Shown piece by piece: positions 8,107 through 16,235 of a stretch of DNA of 64,000 nt. Each line of letters opens with the position of its first letter. Position 1 is the first letter of the stretch. Below the pieces are notes generated by a model. It was not told the origin of the DNA. It did not search any database and saw nothing but the letters and a program-made list of their open reading frames with translations. This DNA is from CAYOOT01 sp964405665 (GTDB taxonomy: Bacteria; Bdellovibrionota_C; UBA2361; SZUA-149; CAZDWZ01), in NCBI GenBank assembly GCA_964405665.1, contig CAYOOT010000005.1:1-64000 (forward strand), in the 5' to 3' direction. The translations under genes and the position numbers were made by a program.

Positions 8107-10755
8107 ATGGCAAAGTTGCTCTTGAAAAGTAAATACTTTTTCATAATGCTGATAGCAATTATTCTGCTCCTAGTTTTTTCTGCGTTTGCAATTCAATCAA
8201 AAAACCTAAAAAAGAATTCTTTTTTAGATTCCGCCAGAGCGCAATTGGACTTTTCTAAAAAAACAGAAAATAATTTCTTAGGTTCTTCTAAGGAAGATGA
8301 TCGAGAAATATCAAATAAAAGTGTGGCCCATCTAGACAATGAGAAAAACGAATTTCTTACAGATGCAGAAAACAAAAAAATAACTGGCAGCAAAGATAAA
8401 GCAAGAACTATTTCTGCCAAAGCCGCTAAAGACTTGGCTTTCTCTTCTGATTTAAATGAAGAATTTTCAGCTGACAATTTAGCTTCCACAAATAATTCTT
8501 TCCCTCAATCAGAGAATCCAGAAGAAACACACTATTTAAAAAATTTCCTGGAAACTTTAGGATTAAAAAGAGCAAGCGGTATAAGTAATCGCCAAGAAAC
8601 AGAGCTTCCCACTGCAGAACTTAATAAATCTTACTGCACTACGCTGCTGGGGATCAATACTCCGGGGGATCCCTTTGTGGCATTTATGATTGTCCAAGGA
8701 TTCGCACCAAAAGGTTTGTTTTTAGATCGCAGCACTGGGGCATTATGTGGAACTCCAGCAGAAAAAGGAATTTTCTATTTTACTGTACAAATGGATAATT
8801 CATCTTTCTCCGGTGAAAAAATAAAATATCGCCTGGTAGTGACAGAAGCAGCTACAAAGGAAGAGGAAGGAGAATTAAAAATCAACACTTTGCAACTTGC
8901 CGTAGGTAAAATCGGGGCAGAATATACTTTTCAACTTCAAGCTTCAGGCGGTGAAAAACCTTATTTTTGGTTAACCAGTGGACTGCCAGACGGACTGGAA
9001 CTGGATTCTTCAGGGATTATCGGCGGCTCTCCGGCAAAAACAGGAGAATATCAAGTTTTAATTTCTGTTCAAGATTCTAGCGGAAGAACTGCATCCCTAA
9101 CACTGCCTCTAGTCATCAGAACCACTCCTGTTTTTATTACAAGCAGTTCTCTTGGTGAAGGAGTAATCGATGAACCATTTCAAGCAAGATTATCGGCACA
9201 AGGTGGTGTTCCGCCTTATAGCTGGGAATTATTAGGACCGGAACTTCCCGAAGGAATGACTTTTTCTTCAATTAACGGCGTAATCGAAGGAACTCCCCAG
9301 AAATCTTTTAGCGGAACTGTTAGTGTTAAAGTTCAGGATTCGGAAAATAAGAGTGACAGTGCTGATCTAATTTTGGAAATCCGAGAACATTCTCTTAAAA
9401 TAACAAATGAATCATTAGGAGATTCTTTTGTTGGAACTTTTTATTCCTTTACCTTAAGTGCCGAAGGCGGAACTGCTCCTTATAATTGGTCAGAAGTATC
9501 GGGAAGACTGCCCAATGGACTTGGTTTAGATGAATCAACGGGTGCAATTATGGGCACTCCGGCAACAAAGGGAGAGTTTGATTTAATAATTCTTGTTTCT
9601 GATTCCAATAATAAACAGGCGAAGAAAAGTTTTGTTTTGCGAATTAGTGATCCTACCTTAGAAACAAGTCCCCCAGCAACTCCCAGCCCTACTCCAGAAA
9701 AAGACAATTCCGATTCCACAACTACAGATCAAAGCACAGCCACCCCCACGCCACTTCCTCCTGCAATTACAAATTTTATTGCGATTCCTTCAGATAAAAA
9801 AGTAGGTTTAGTTTGGCAAAATCCCAGTGATCCACTTTTTCAGCAAACAACTATTGTTAGGACTGATGGAGAAGTAATTGAACAAGCCGATCAAGGAACT
9901 CTTGTCTATTCGGGAACAAATAACAACGCACTTGATTTAGATCTGGAAAATGATCAAAGCTACAGATATTTTGCTTTCGCCCAATTTTCCAGCAGTGAAA
10001 ACCAACCTCTGCCCGCTGAAGCTACTGCTACTCCACAAGAGATTACCCTTACTAGCAAAGCCAATCCTTTTATTGATGAAGTGACAAATTTTTCTCCGCT
10101 GGATCCAAAATGTTTCAACTGTTCATCATTACCACAAATTGTTTTAGGTCCACCACAAGGCAAAGGAGAATATGGAGGATCAACAGATGCGGTTTCAATT
10201 GGTGCCAAAATAAATGATAGCAATGGAAAAGAAGGGCCTTACGGAGGTTCAATTACTTTGAAATTCAATGATAACATTGTCTTTAATGGCCCAGGTGCGG
10301 ACTTCACAATTTTTGAAAATGCTTTCCGACTCAGTGGAACAGATGATTATTTTGTTGAACCAGCAGTAATTGAAGTCAGTGTTGATGGCATTCATTTTTA
10401 TCGCTTTCCCTTTGATTTTGTTCCCCATTACGATAGCAATGGAGCTTTAAATCTTTTTAATCCTTTTTGTTATGCCAAAGGATTTGCCGGAACTCATCCA
10501 GTATACAGCAATAATAATAGTCCTTCTCCTCTTAATACAGTACTTTCCGGGGGAGATAGCTTTGATCTAAATGATCTTCCTGGAGCTCCACTTAGCTGGA
10601 TCCGCTTTATTCGAATCACTTCAACCGGCGACAATTGGTTAACAGATCTGCAAGGAGAGGCGGTTAGACATTCCAACAAAACTCCTTATTTTGGAGCAAG
10701 CGGCAAAGGGAATTCCGGATTTGATCTGGATGCAATTACTGCAATTAATTTTTAA
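8107..10755 (+). CDS. Secreted/surface protein with tandem putative-Ig (He_PIG-like) repeats
   Basis: Large extracytoplasmic protein of 882 aa. Residues 12-28 form an uncleaved anchor or signal sequence. A low-complexity charged Ser/Lys/Asp stretch runs to about residue 165. Four He_PIG-like Ig modules follow at about 170-515. Each carries the recurring pattern G-x-P-P/A-Y-x-W, then L-P-x-G-L/M, then G-x-I-x-G-T-P. A Pro/Thr linker (about 515-545) leads to an FN3-like module (about 550-650). The C-terminal domain of about 220 aa contains DFTIFENAF and WIRFIRITS, a type found in cell-surface proteins. It is followed 20 nt later by another secreted protein, so the two form a probable operon. 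An adhesion or surface-layer role is inferred. No strong ribosome binding site is visible before the ATG. Confidence 0.85.
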   Translation: MAKLLLKSKYFFIMLIAIILLLVFSAFAIQSKNLKKNSFLDSARAQLDFSKKTENNFLGSSKEDDREISNKSVAHLDNEKNEFLTDAENKKITGSKDKARTISAKAAKDLAFSSDLNEEFSADNLASTNNSFPQSENPEETHYLKNFLETLGLKRASGISNRQETELPTAELNKSYCTTLLGINTPGDPFVAFMIVQGFAPKGLFLDRSTGALCGTPAEKGIFYFTVQMDNSSFSGEKIKYRLVVTEAATKEEEGELKINTLQLAVGKIGAEYTFQLQASGGEKPYFWLTSGLPDGLELDSSGIIGGSPAKTGEYQVLISVQDSSGRTASLTLPLVIRTTPVFITSSSLGEGVIDEPFQARLSAQGGVPPYSWELLGPELPEGMTFSSINGVIEGTPQKSFSGTVSVKVQDSENKSDSADLILEIREHSLKITNESLGDSFVGTFYSFTLSAEGGTAPYNWSEVSGRLPNGLGLDESTGAIMGTPATKGEFDLIILVSDSNNKQAKKSFVLRISDPTLETSPPATPSPTPEKDNSDSTTTDQSTATPTPLPPAITNFIAIPSDKKVGLVWQNPSDPLFQQTTIVRTDGEVIEQADQGTLVYSGTNNNALDLDLENDQSYRYFAFAQFSSSENQPLPAEATATPQEITLTSKANPFIDEVTNFSPLDPKCFNCSSLPQIVLGPPQGKGEYGGSTDAVSIGAKINDSNGKEGPYGGSITLKFNDNIVFNGPGADFTIFENAFRLSGTDDYFVEPAVIEVSVDGIHFYRFPFDFVPHYDSNGALNLFNPFCYAKGFAGTHPVYSNNNSPSPLNTVLSGGDSFDLNDLPGAPLSWIRFIRITSTGDNWLTDLQGEAVRHSNKTPYFGASGKGNSGFDLDAITAINF

Positions 10756-10775
10756 AAATAAAACAGGAGAATAAA

Positions 10776-12275
10776 ATGAGAGACAATAAGATAAAACAAA
10801 AAAGCCGAAGATTACTACTTGCTTTATTAATCAGCTGGAATATTCAATCAATAATATTTCAGCAAAGTAACAGCGCATTAGCTGATGATATTATCACATC
10901 TGCAGATGTCACTGGAAAAATAACTCCCAATAACGTTGGTGGCGGATTAAGTCATCTTGCTAATGGAGATATTTTGGCATTTACTTCCGATAGCAGTGGC
11001 CCCACACTTGTAATAATTGATGCCAACGAAGATAATATTCCGGCAGGAGGAACAAAGGTTTTAGCACAGTTTGCTGCTTCTAATTATGGGGACTTTGTTA
11101 GAGTTTCTCCAAATGGTAAATTCGCCTTAGCTGGAATTTCTGGAGGAGCGTCAGAGGATATTTATAAAATCGACCTGACAACAGAAACAGTAACAAATTA
11201 TAAGACAGTTACTGGGAATTTCGACTTGGCATTTATCAACAACGATCAGGCATATATCAGCTACAATTCTCCGTTGTATGTCGCTCCCAACAAGATTGAC
11301 TTGTTAGAAATCGATGATTCTCCCACACTTAAAACTGTTGTTGAAACAGCAAGTCCTTATTCGGGACCTATTGTTCTTAACAGTTCAGGAGATCTTTATT
11401 ATATTGGAACTAATCCCCTAACATTTGCAGCCTATCTTTTGAAATTTTCAGCCGCACAATTAGCTACGGCAGCTTCTTCTGGTACTCCATTAGTTGATTC
11501 TGATTCTAGTATTCCAGCAGTTACGCTCTCTGGTGGTTATAATTTGGCATATCACCAAATTAATTCCAGCACTGGCGAGTTATTTTATACTGATTTTGGT
11601 AGCGACCTTTATCGTATTAACGAAATATCTTTAACTCCTGAAAAATTTCTTACATTGAATAATCCCAATGTCTTCGCAATGACCGGTCTTAGCTTTTTTA
11701 AGCCCACTGCCTCATTTGGAGATTCTAGTGTTAGTCAAGCCGAACTTGCTATTTCTGCTACTGATTTTGGATCCAATAATTCTTTACTGCAAGTTCGTCC
11801 GACAAATTATGATAGTGACGGAGACAATACGGTTGATTCAGCAGATCTTTGCTCCAAAGATGTAAATAAAACCGCACCAGGAACTTGTGGTTGTGGAGCA
11901 GAGGAAACCGATGCCAACAATGACAATATTGTCGATTGTGGTGAGCCAAGAAATTTCTCTAAGAATATTACTCCGCTGATCGGTTCAGTTACTGGTGGAA
12001 GTAAAAGTTTAACCATAGTATTGGAAAACTTTGCTGAAGCAGATGAAGAATATCATATTGAAATTCAAGGACCGAGCCCGAAGAAAAGCAAAAAGACTCA
12101 TACTTTGAAAAAAGGCAAAGGTAATAGTTATACTTTCAAAAATCTAAAACCAGGTGTTTACAAAGTTAAGTTTTATACTAAAGCAAAAATTAATGTTGTG
12201 AAAAAAGGTAAGACTAAGAAGAAAACTGTGAAATCGTTAGACAGTCAGACTGTGTTAGTTACAGTTACTAATTAG
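10776..12275 (+). CDS. Secreted protein, propeller-like N-terminus with Asp-rich calcium-type repeat
   Basis: 499-aa product with a start ATG preceded by AGGAG, 20 nt after the Ig-repeat gene. An N-terminal signal sequence (residues 1-37, ending SALADD) precedes about 290 residues of short beta-strand repeats. Their pattern (DGxxxAF, SPNGKFALAG, GDLYYIG) resembles a beta-propeller of the PQQ/NHL class. Residues near 345-390 contain YDSDGDNTVDSADLC and DANNDNIVDC, which look like thrombospondin-type-3 or dockerin-like calcium loops. The C-terminal about 110 residues are lysine-rich (KKSKKTHTLKKGKG). It probably acts at the cell surface with its upstream partner. The precise function is unknown, and the basic tail is unusual. 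Confidence 0.82.
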   Translation: MRDNKIKQKSRRLLLALLISWNIQSIIFQQSNSALADDIITSADVTGKITPNNVGGGLSHLANGDILAFTSDSSGPTLVIIDANEDNIPAGGTKVLAQFAASNYGDFVRVSPNGKFALAGISGGASEDIYKIDLTTETVTNYKTVTGNFDLAFINNDQAYISYNSPLYVAPNKIDLLEIDDSPTLKTVVETASPYSGPIVLNSSGDLYYIGTNPLTFAAYLLKFSAAQLATAASSGTPLVDSDSSIPAVTLSGGYNLAYHQINSSTGELFYTDFGSDLYRINEISLTPEKFLTLNNPNVFAMTGLSFFKPTASFGDSSVSQAELAISATDFGSNNSLLQVRPTNYDSDGDNTVDSADLCSKDVNKTAPGTCGCGAEETDANNDNIVDCGEPRNFSKNITPLIGSVTGGSKSLTIVLENFAEADEEYHIEIQGPSPKKSKKTHTLKKGKGNSYTFKNLKPGVYKVKFYTKAKINVVKKGKTKKKTVKSLDSQTVLVTVTN

Positions 12276-12279
12276 AAGT

Positions 12280-12355
12280 GTAGGGGCACCCTTTATGGGT
12301 GCCCGGTTGACCAATACATTTTGGAATTCCGGGCAGGCATAAAACCTGCCCCTAC
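12280..12355. repeat. MITE/REP-like element, complete copy
   Basis: The 76-bp element has 27-bp near-identical inverted ends (GTAGGGGC...GCCCCTAC). Each end forms its own hairpin: stem GGGCACCC/GGGTGCCC at 12284-12304 and stem GGGCAGG/CCTGCCC at 12331-12351. The ends are separated by a short AT-rich core. It lies between two convergent genes. Its right end supplies the TAG stop codon of the methyltransferase at 12352-12354. It is closely related to 46958-47033. Confidence 0.9.
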
Positions 12356-13368
12356 GTCTTGGCTGGATTAATTTCTGCCACGATACAATAATCCTGCTCC
12401 GAATAAATCAGCTGATTAAGCTGTTTAAAATTAGAATTTATTTCAGAGACAAATTCCTGCGGCAGAGAACCTTGAGATTTAATCTCTCTTAATTTCGCCC
12501 CCTCCGGATAAGGAGACAATTTCCTCAACTCTACAACTTTAAACCCAGAAATTTCCAAAGTAAACTTCAAAGTATCGGGATGAAGAGGCGGTTGATGCGT
12601 AGGATCACGATAATAGTTATGAGCAAAAGGAAGTAGTGATAAAACATTAATCGTTTCAAAAACTAATTTCGCAGAAGGTTTTAATTTCTTAGAAAGCAAA
12701 ATAAACAACTCCCTGATTAAAGAATAAGGAAGATGTTCCACAACCTGAATGGCAACAAATCCCCCTAAAGAAGCATCAGGCAAAGAATTTAGATGTTTTA
12801 AAATATCCTCATTACGCACATCCAATCCATTATTTTTACAATGCTCAAGCATTGCCTCATTAAGCTCAATCCCGTAAGCAGTAATTCCTTTTTGCTTAAA
12901 CTGTTTTAATAATTCTCCCCGGCCACAGCCCAAATCCAAAACTGGCCCATTTGCTGAAGCAAAAATCTCCGGATAAATCTGCAGTCTCTTAGAAATTTCT
13001 TCTTCGCTTCCACGATAGCGATTTTCCAGGAGCCAATAAGTAAAATCAACTTTATTAAGTAATTCATTGTTTATATTGGATTCGCCCTTTCTCACACCAA
13101 TGGTGGCAAGCATGCTTTCTAAACCACTAACTATCGAATCTAGCTTTTGCAGTTCATCAGTTTCCTTGGAAATCCGATTAAGTTGTCTCACTAAATTTGC
13201 AAAATATTCCTGCTCTTTTTCAAAATAATCTCCCATTAAAAATTTTTTTATGAGATTTTTAATTTTATAAAACATGCCTTTCCTGTTGCTGGCAACAGGA
13301 AAGGCATGTTTTATGTTTAAATAATTTAATTCTGCTGTTTGACTAACAAGTTCTTTTTTCTCTGACAC
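12352..13368 (-). CDS. Class I SAM-dependent methyltransferase
   Basis: 338-aa protein whose C-terminal half is a Rossmann methyltransferase. Motif I is VLDLGCGRGELL (about residues 195-206), with an acidic motif II (AYGIELN) and a motif IV region FVAIQVVEHLPY. The YRDPTHQPPLHPDTL stretch resembles methyltransferases of polysaccharide or lipid clusters. The N-terminal part is helical with a coiled-coil feel. Residues about 20-33 are encoded by a 23-bp perfect palindrome (13267-13314), a likely insertion. The stop codon comes from the adjacent repeat element. It is the last gene of the thi-ccm-hemD run, 6 nt after hemD. Substrate unknown. Confidence 0.85.
   Translation of the reverse strand: MSEKKELVSQTAELNYLNIKHAFPVASNRKGMFYKIKNLIKKFLMGDYFEKEQEYFANLVRQLNRISKETDELQKLDSIVSGLESMLATIGVRKGESNINNELLNKVDFTYWLLENRYRGSEEEISKRLQIYPEIFASANGPVLDLGCGRGELLKQFKQKGITAYGIELNEAMLEHCKNNGLDVRNEDILKHLNSLPDASLGGFVAIQVVEHLPYSLIRELFILLSKKLKPSAKLVFETINVLSLLPFAHNYYRDPTHQPPLHPDTLKFTLEISGFKVVELRKLSPYPEGAKLREIKSQGSLPQEFVSEINSNFKQLNQLIYSEQDYCIVAEINPAKT
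13267..13314. repeat. 23-bp perfect palindrome inside the methyltransferase gene
   Basis: Arms 13267-13289 and 13292-13314 are perfectly complementary around a 2-nt centre. The whole palindrome is translated in frame near the N-terminus of the methyltransferase and adds about 15 residues. In-frame palindromes inside genes recall the Rickettsia palindromic elements, but no sequence relation is implied. Confidence 0.92.
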
Positions 13369-13374
13369 TTCTTC

Positions 13375-14181
13375 CTACCTGGAGTATTGCTGTTTTATTT
13401 CTGAAACTAAATGCTCAATACTTTGTTTTTGACTGATGATTTTCGCCTTTATAAAATGATTTTGCAAGCAATATGCAGTTTCTTGTCCAATTACTATAAA
13501 ATCAAACTCTTTGATCCGTCTATTGATGTCCAATACTAGTTTTTTCGCCAGCTTTCCCGCAGTATCAATAAAAGCTTTGATCGCTTCTGAACTCGTAAAA
13601 ATTAAAGCATACTTATTCTGCTCATTTTTTAAAATTTCTTCCAATACTTCTTGATTATAGGAATTAATTCCCAAACGAATCGTATGATAGACGGGAAAAT
13701 CTTTGACCTTAAATCCATCTTTCTTTAAAGTTTCCGGAAGTAATGAGCTTGCCAACTGCCCCCGCAAAAGTAAAACATTGGACAACTTCTGCTGAGAAAG
13801 AAATTCCGATAATTCTTTGGCAAAACCGCCAGAGTTAGATTGTCCGGGAACAAACTTTACTTCAAAGCCATAACCTCTAATTTTTGCCGCAGTTTTTTCT
13901 CCAATTGCCGAGAAATTAAATTGCTCCAGCCTGGCAAAGAAACTTTCCCCTAATTTTATTTTTAAATATTCAAAAGCATATTTTACGCCATTAGCACTAG
14001 TAAAAACAATCCAATCCCCAACAGCTAATGTTTCAATCGCTTTAAGCAAATAATCAATCACCGGAGATTCCATAATTTCCAGCAGGGGCAGTTCTTTTAC
14101 TTGCAGTTCTTCCGCCAAAAGATTCTTAGTTAATTCTTCCGATTGATGTCTGGGCCTGGTGTTAATAAAAATTGTTTGCAT
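13375..14181 (-). CDS. hemD: Uroporphyrinogen-III synthase
   Basis: HemD closes and isomerises hydroxymethylbilane to uroporphyrinogen III in heme biosynthesis. The family is poorly conserved. The 268-aa product shows the expected two-domain pattern: an N-terminal TRPRHQSEEL start, DWIVFTSANGVKYAFEYL (about residues 70-87), SAIGEKTAAKIRGYGFEVKF, LLLRGQ, and a second-domain LIFTSSEAIKAFID followed by FIVIGQETAYCL. The gene is 3 nt downstream of engB and leads into the methyltransferase. Its place in an operon with cytochrome c maturation genes fits a heme-related role. Identification rests on the TSANGV and IGxxTA patterns and on context. Confidence 0.88.
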   Translation of the reverse strand: MQTIFINTRPRHQSEELTKNLLAEELQVKELPLLEIMESPVIDYLLKAIETLAVGDWIVFTSANGVKYAFEYLKIKLGESFFARLEQFNFSAIGEKTAAKIRGYGFEVKFVPGQSNSGGFAKELSEFLSQQKLSNVLLLRGQLASSLLPETLKKDGFKVKDFPVYHTIRLGINSYNQEVLEEILKNEQNKYALIFTSSEAIKAFIDTAGKLAKKLVLDINRRIKEFDFIVIGQETAYCLQNHFIKAKIISQKQSIEHLVSEIKQQYSR

Positions 14182-14184
14182 ATT

Positions 14185-14826
14185 TTAAGCTAATGTTTCC
14201 GAAAGAATCTCTTCCCTTAATTTATCAATAGAAAATTTAGTTTTTTCAATACTGCTTGTTAAAAATATTCTTTCTCTTGTGATTCTTAACTCTTTTGGTA
14301 AATCTCTTAGAGCTTTGGTTTTTTGGCTTTGATTGAGTTGATCGGCCTTAGTGAAAACTACCAATAAGTTTCCTCTTCTGCCGATTTCCGCAAGCATTTT
14401 CTCCTGCTCTCCCAATTCTCTGCGGGCATCAACTAAAAGCAACAATAAGACCAATGTTTTTCGAGAAAGCAAATACCCTTCAAAAATTTCTGCCCAATCG
14501 CGCAGTTCTGATTTACTTCTTTTGGCATAACCAAAACCCGGCAAATCCACAAAGTAACAGGAATAATCCATTCTCTCTTTTTCCGGTTCGGTTAAATCAT
14601 TAAAATTTATTTGAAAATAATTTAGCGCTTGGGTTTGTCCGGGAGTGCCGCTGGTTCTGACTAATTTCTTTTTTTGGCAGAGCAAATTGATCAAAGTTGA
14701 TTTCCCCACATTAGATCTTCCGACAAAAGCAATTTCTGCCATCCCCGGAGGAGGCAACAAGTTTACTTTGGGAAAGGAAAAACAAAATTCCGAAGATTTG
14801 ATTTTAAATCGTGAATCTTTTTCCAC
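14185..14826 (-). CDS. engB: Ribosome biogenesis GTP-binding protein EngB (YsxC/YihA)
   Basis: EngB is a small essential GTPase involved in 50S subunit assembly. The 213-aa product contains P-loop GRSNVGKSTLIN (about residues 36-47), the G2 region TSGTPGQTQALNYF, G3 DLPGFGYAKR, G4 TKAD and a C-terminal TSS G5 motif. The start is GTG at 14826, one base after the ccmD stop. An ATG at the internal MAEIAFVGRS would remove part of the first strand, so GTG is preferred. It lies between ccmD and hemD on the same strand, which suggests co-transcription. Confidence 0.95.
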   Translation of the reverse strand: MEKDSRFKIKSSEFCFSFPKVNLLPPPGMAEIAFVGRSNVGKSTLINLLCQKKKLVRTSGTPGQTQALNYFQINFNDLTEPEKERMDYSCYFVDLPGFGYAKRSKSELRDWAEIFEGYLLSRKTLVLLLLLVDARRELGEQEKMLAEIGRRGNLLVVFTKADQLNQSQKTKALRDLPKELRITRERIFLTSSIEKTKFSIDKLREEILSETLA

Positions 14827-14827
14827 T

Positions 14828-14980
14828 CTAAAAACTTCCTAGCTTAGATTTTAATTCCTCAACTTCTTTAACCAGTTTTCTTTGTTTGTTAATACAAGAA
14901 AAAACCAACATAGCCAAAAAAATCCAAATTACAGTGTAGCCATAAAATAAATGCTGATAGGTATCGGGGGAAGTTTCCAT
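14828..14980 (-). CDS. ccmD: CcmD-like small heme-exporter membrane protein (50 aa)
   Basis: A 50-aa open frame from ATG 14980 to TAG 14828 lies exactly between ccmC and engB. It begins METSPDTYQHLFYGYTVIW, continues into one hydrophobic helix of about 18 residues, and ends in a basic/amphipathic helix (NKQRKLVKEVEELKSKLG). CcmD proteins are of this size and topology, with an aromatic YxxYV/T-W start to the helix and a charged cytoplasmic tail. They tether the CcmABC heme-handling ABC complex. The gene is too short for routine ORF calling. Spacing of 1 nt on each side supports a real coupled gene. Confidence 0.85.
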   Translation of the reverse strand: METSPDTYQHLFYGYTVIWIFLAMLVFSCINKQRKLVKEVEELKSKLGSF

Positions 14981-14981
14981 A

Positions 14982-15704
14982 TTAGGCCCTTTTGTTATGT
15001 GCACGGTGTAAATTTAATATTTCCTGTTCCAATAAGCGATTGCCCAAACGAACAAGCAGCATGTTAAAACCAAAGGTAATTAAGGCTAAACTAGCTATTA
15101 ACAAAGCATATTTAAAACTAGGATCTTGCAAACCCTCTCTTCCTACAACTTGGGGATGAAGTTGCTCGTTTTGATTCATTATTTTTATTGAGAAAATCAC
15201 AATCGGCACAAACAGAGAAGAAATGATAGCAAGCACTGCTGCAAAATTTCTTTGCTTAGAATCGTTTTCTGTAAATTTTCTTAGTAACATATAAACCAAA
15301 AGTATCAACCAGAGAGCAAGCGAAGAAACCAGCCGCGGCTCCCATCTCCACCAAGTGTTCCAAGCAGAGTGCCCCCAAATCATTCCGGTAGCTAGAACAA
15401 TAGAACAAAATATAAAGCCGACATAATTGGCACTTTCAGCAAGTAAATCCCAAACTACTTTTTTGCTTGCTAAATAAAAGATACTGGCCATCAAAAGCAC
15501 TGCCACTAAAAGATAAGAAGTAAATGCCGCACCAACATGAAAATAGAATATTCGTTGCACCGCTCCCATAATTTTTTCATCGGGAACTATCTTAAAAACA
15601 AAGATTAAAGCCAGTTCCAATAAGAGAAAAGACAATAGTGGTAGGTATCGTTGATAGGAACGACTTTTGAGCATCCTCAAATTGATAAAATTTTCTATTT
15701 CCAT
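14982..15704 (-). CDS. ccmC: Heme exporter / cytochrome c biogenesis protein CcmC
   Basis: CcmC presents heme to the periplasmic chaperone CcmE in system I cytochrome c maturation. The 240-aa product has six hydrophobic segments. The tryptophan-rich signature WNTWWRWEPRL (about residues 113-123) corresponds to the usual WGTWWxWDxRLT, with Glu in place of Asp. Heme-ligand candidates are FYFHVGAAF (His near 57) and an HPQVVG segment near residue 180. It is followed by ccmD and preceded by an unknown two-helix protein. CcsA-type proteins share the WWD motif, but size and context favour CcmC. Confidence 0.9.
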   Translation of the reverse strand: MEIENFINLRMLKSRSYQRYLPLLSFLLLELALIFVFKIVPDEKIMGAVQRIFYFHVGAAFTSYLLVAVLLMASIFYLASKKVVWDLLAESANYVGFIFCSIVLATGMIWGHSAWNTWWRWEPRLVSSLALWLILLVYMLLRKFTENDSKQRNFAAVLAIISSLFVPIVIFSIKIMNQNEQLHPQVVGREGLQDPSFKYALLIASLALITFGFNMLLVRLGNRLLEQEILNLHRAHNKRA

Positions 15705-15732
15705 TCAGCTTTCAATCATATTTAAATAACTT

Positions 15733-16212
15733 TTATTTCTGAGCTAACCTTTTTATTAGCAGACCAAGTTCTGCCGAATAATCACTGCTGGCAGCAATTT
15801 TTGCGCCACTAACAATTATCTTGCAAGAAAGGTTTCCAATGATCCCCAATAAAATAAGGGTAATACTCCAACCAAGAAAATATGTAATATTAAATTCAAT
15901 TTGTGATGACGATTTGCCGCCCAGTGTAGCCTGAATTGGTTGATTAGTCCCAGCTTGATTCATCTCTAGGTCGATACCGCTTGCCAAAAAGTTTTTCAGA
16001 TTAGCATTGAGTTTAGAATGACTCTCTATTTTTTCAGAAAAAGTTGCGACAAGTTGCGGGTCTTGCAGAAGTTTCCAGGCATAATCAATCACTTGATATC
16101 CAAAATAAATACCAACAAAAATTAAAACTATTCCCAGTATTCGTATGAAATTTACAAAAGCAAAAGGTGGATTAGAGCCTAAATTTTCGATTTTTCTTTC
16201 TATTATCGCCAT
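15733..16212 (-). CDS. Unknown two-helix membrane protein in the ccm cluster
   Basis: 159-aa protein between ccmB and ccmC. It has one hydrophobic helix at about residues 20-42 (FVNFIRILGIVLIFVGIYFG), a hydrophilic segment of about 65 residues, and a second helix at about 108-130 (YFLGWSITLILLGIIGNL). It ends with a polar tail. It does not show the CcmE heme-binding pattern (H-D/E-x-x-Y-x-P region), although its position is where other clusters carry extra ccm genes. I do not recognise the family. It could be a structural subunit of the CcmABCD complex in this lineage. The start ATG is 20 nt after the end of ccmB. Confidence 0.75.
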   Translation of the reverse strand: MAIIERKIENLGSNPPFAFVNFIRILGIVLIFVGIYFGYQVIDYAWKLLQDPQLVATFSEKIESHSKLNANLKNFLASGIDLEMNQAGTNQPIQATLGGKSSSQIEFNITYFLGWSITLILLGIIGNLSCKIIVSGAKIAASSDYSAELGLLIKRLAQK

Positions 16213-16235
16213 TACTAGGATTCCTTAAATAAAAC

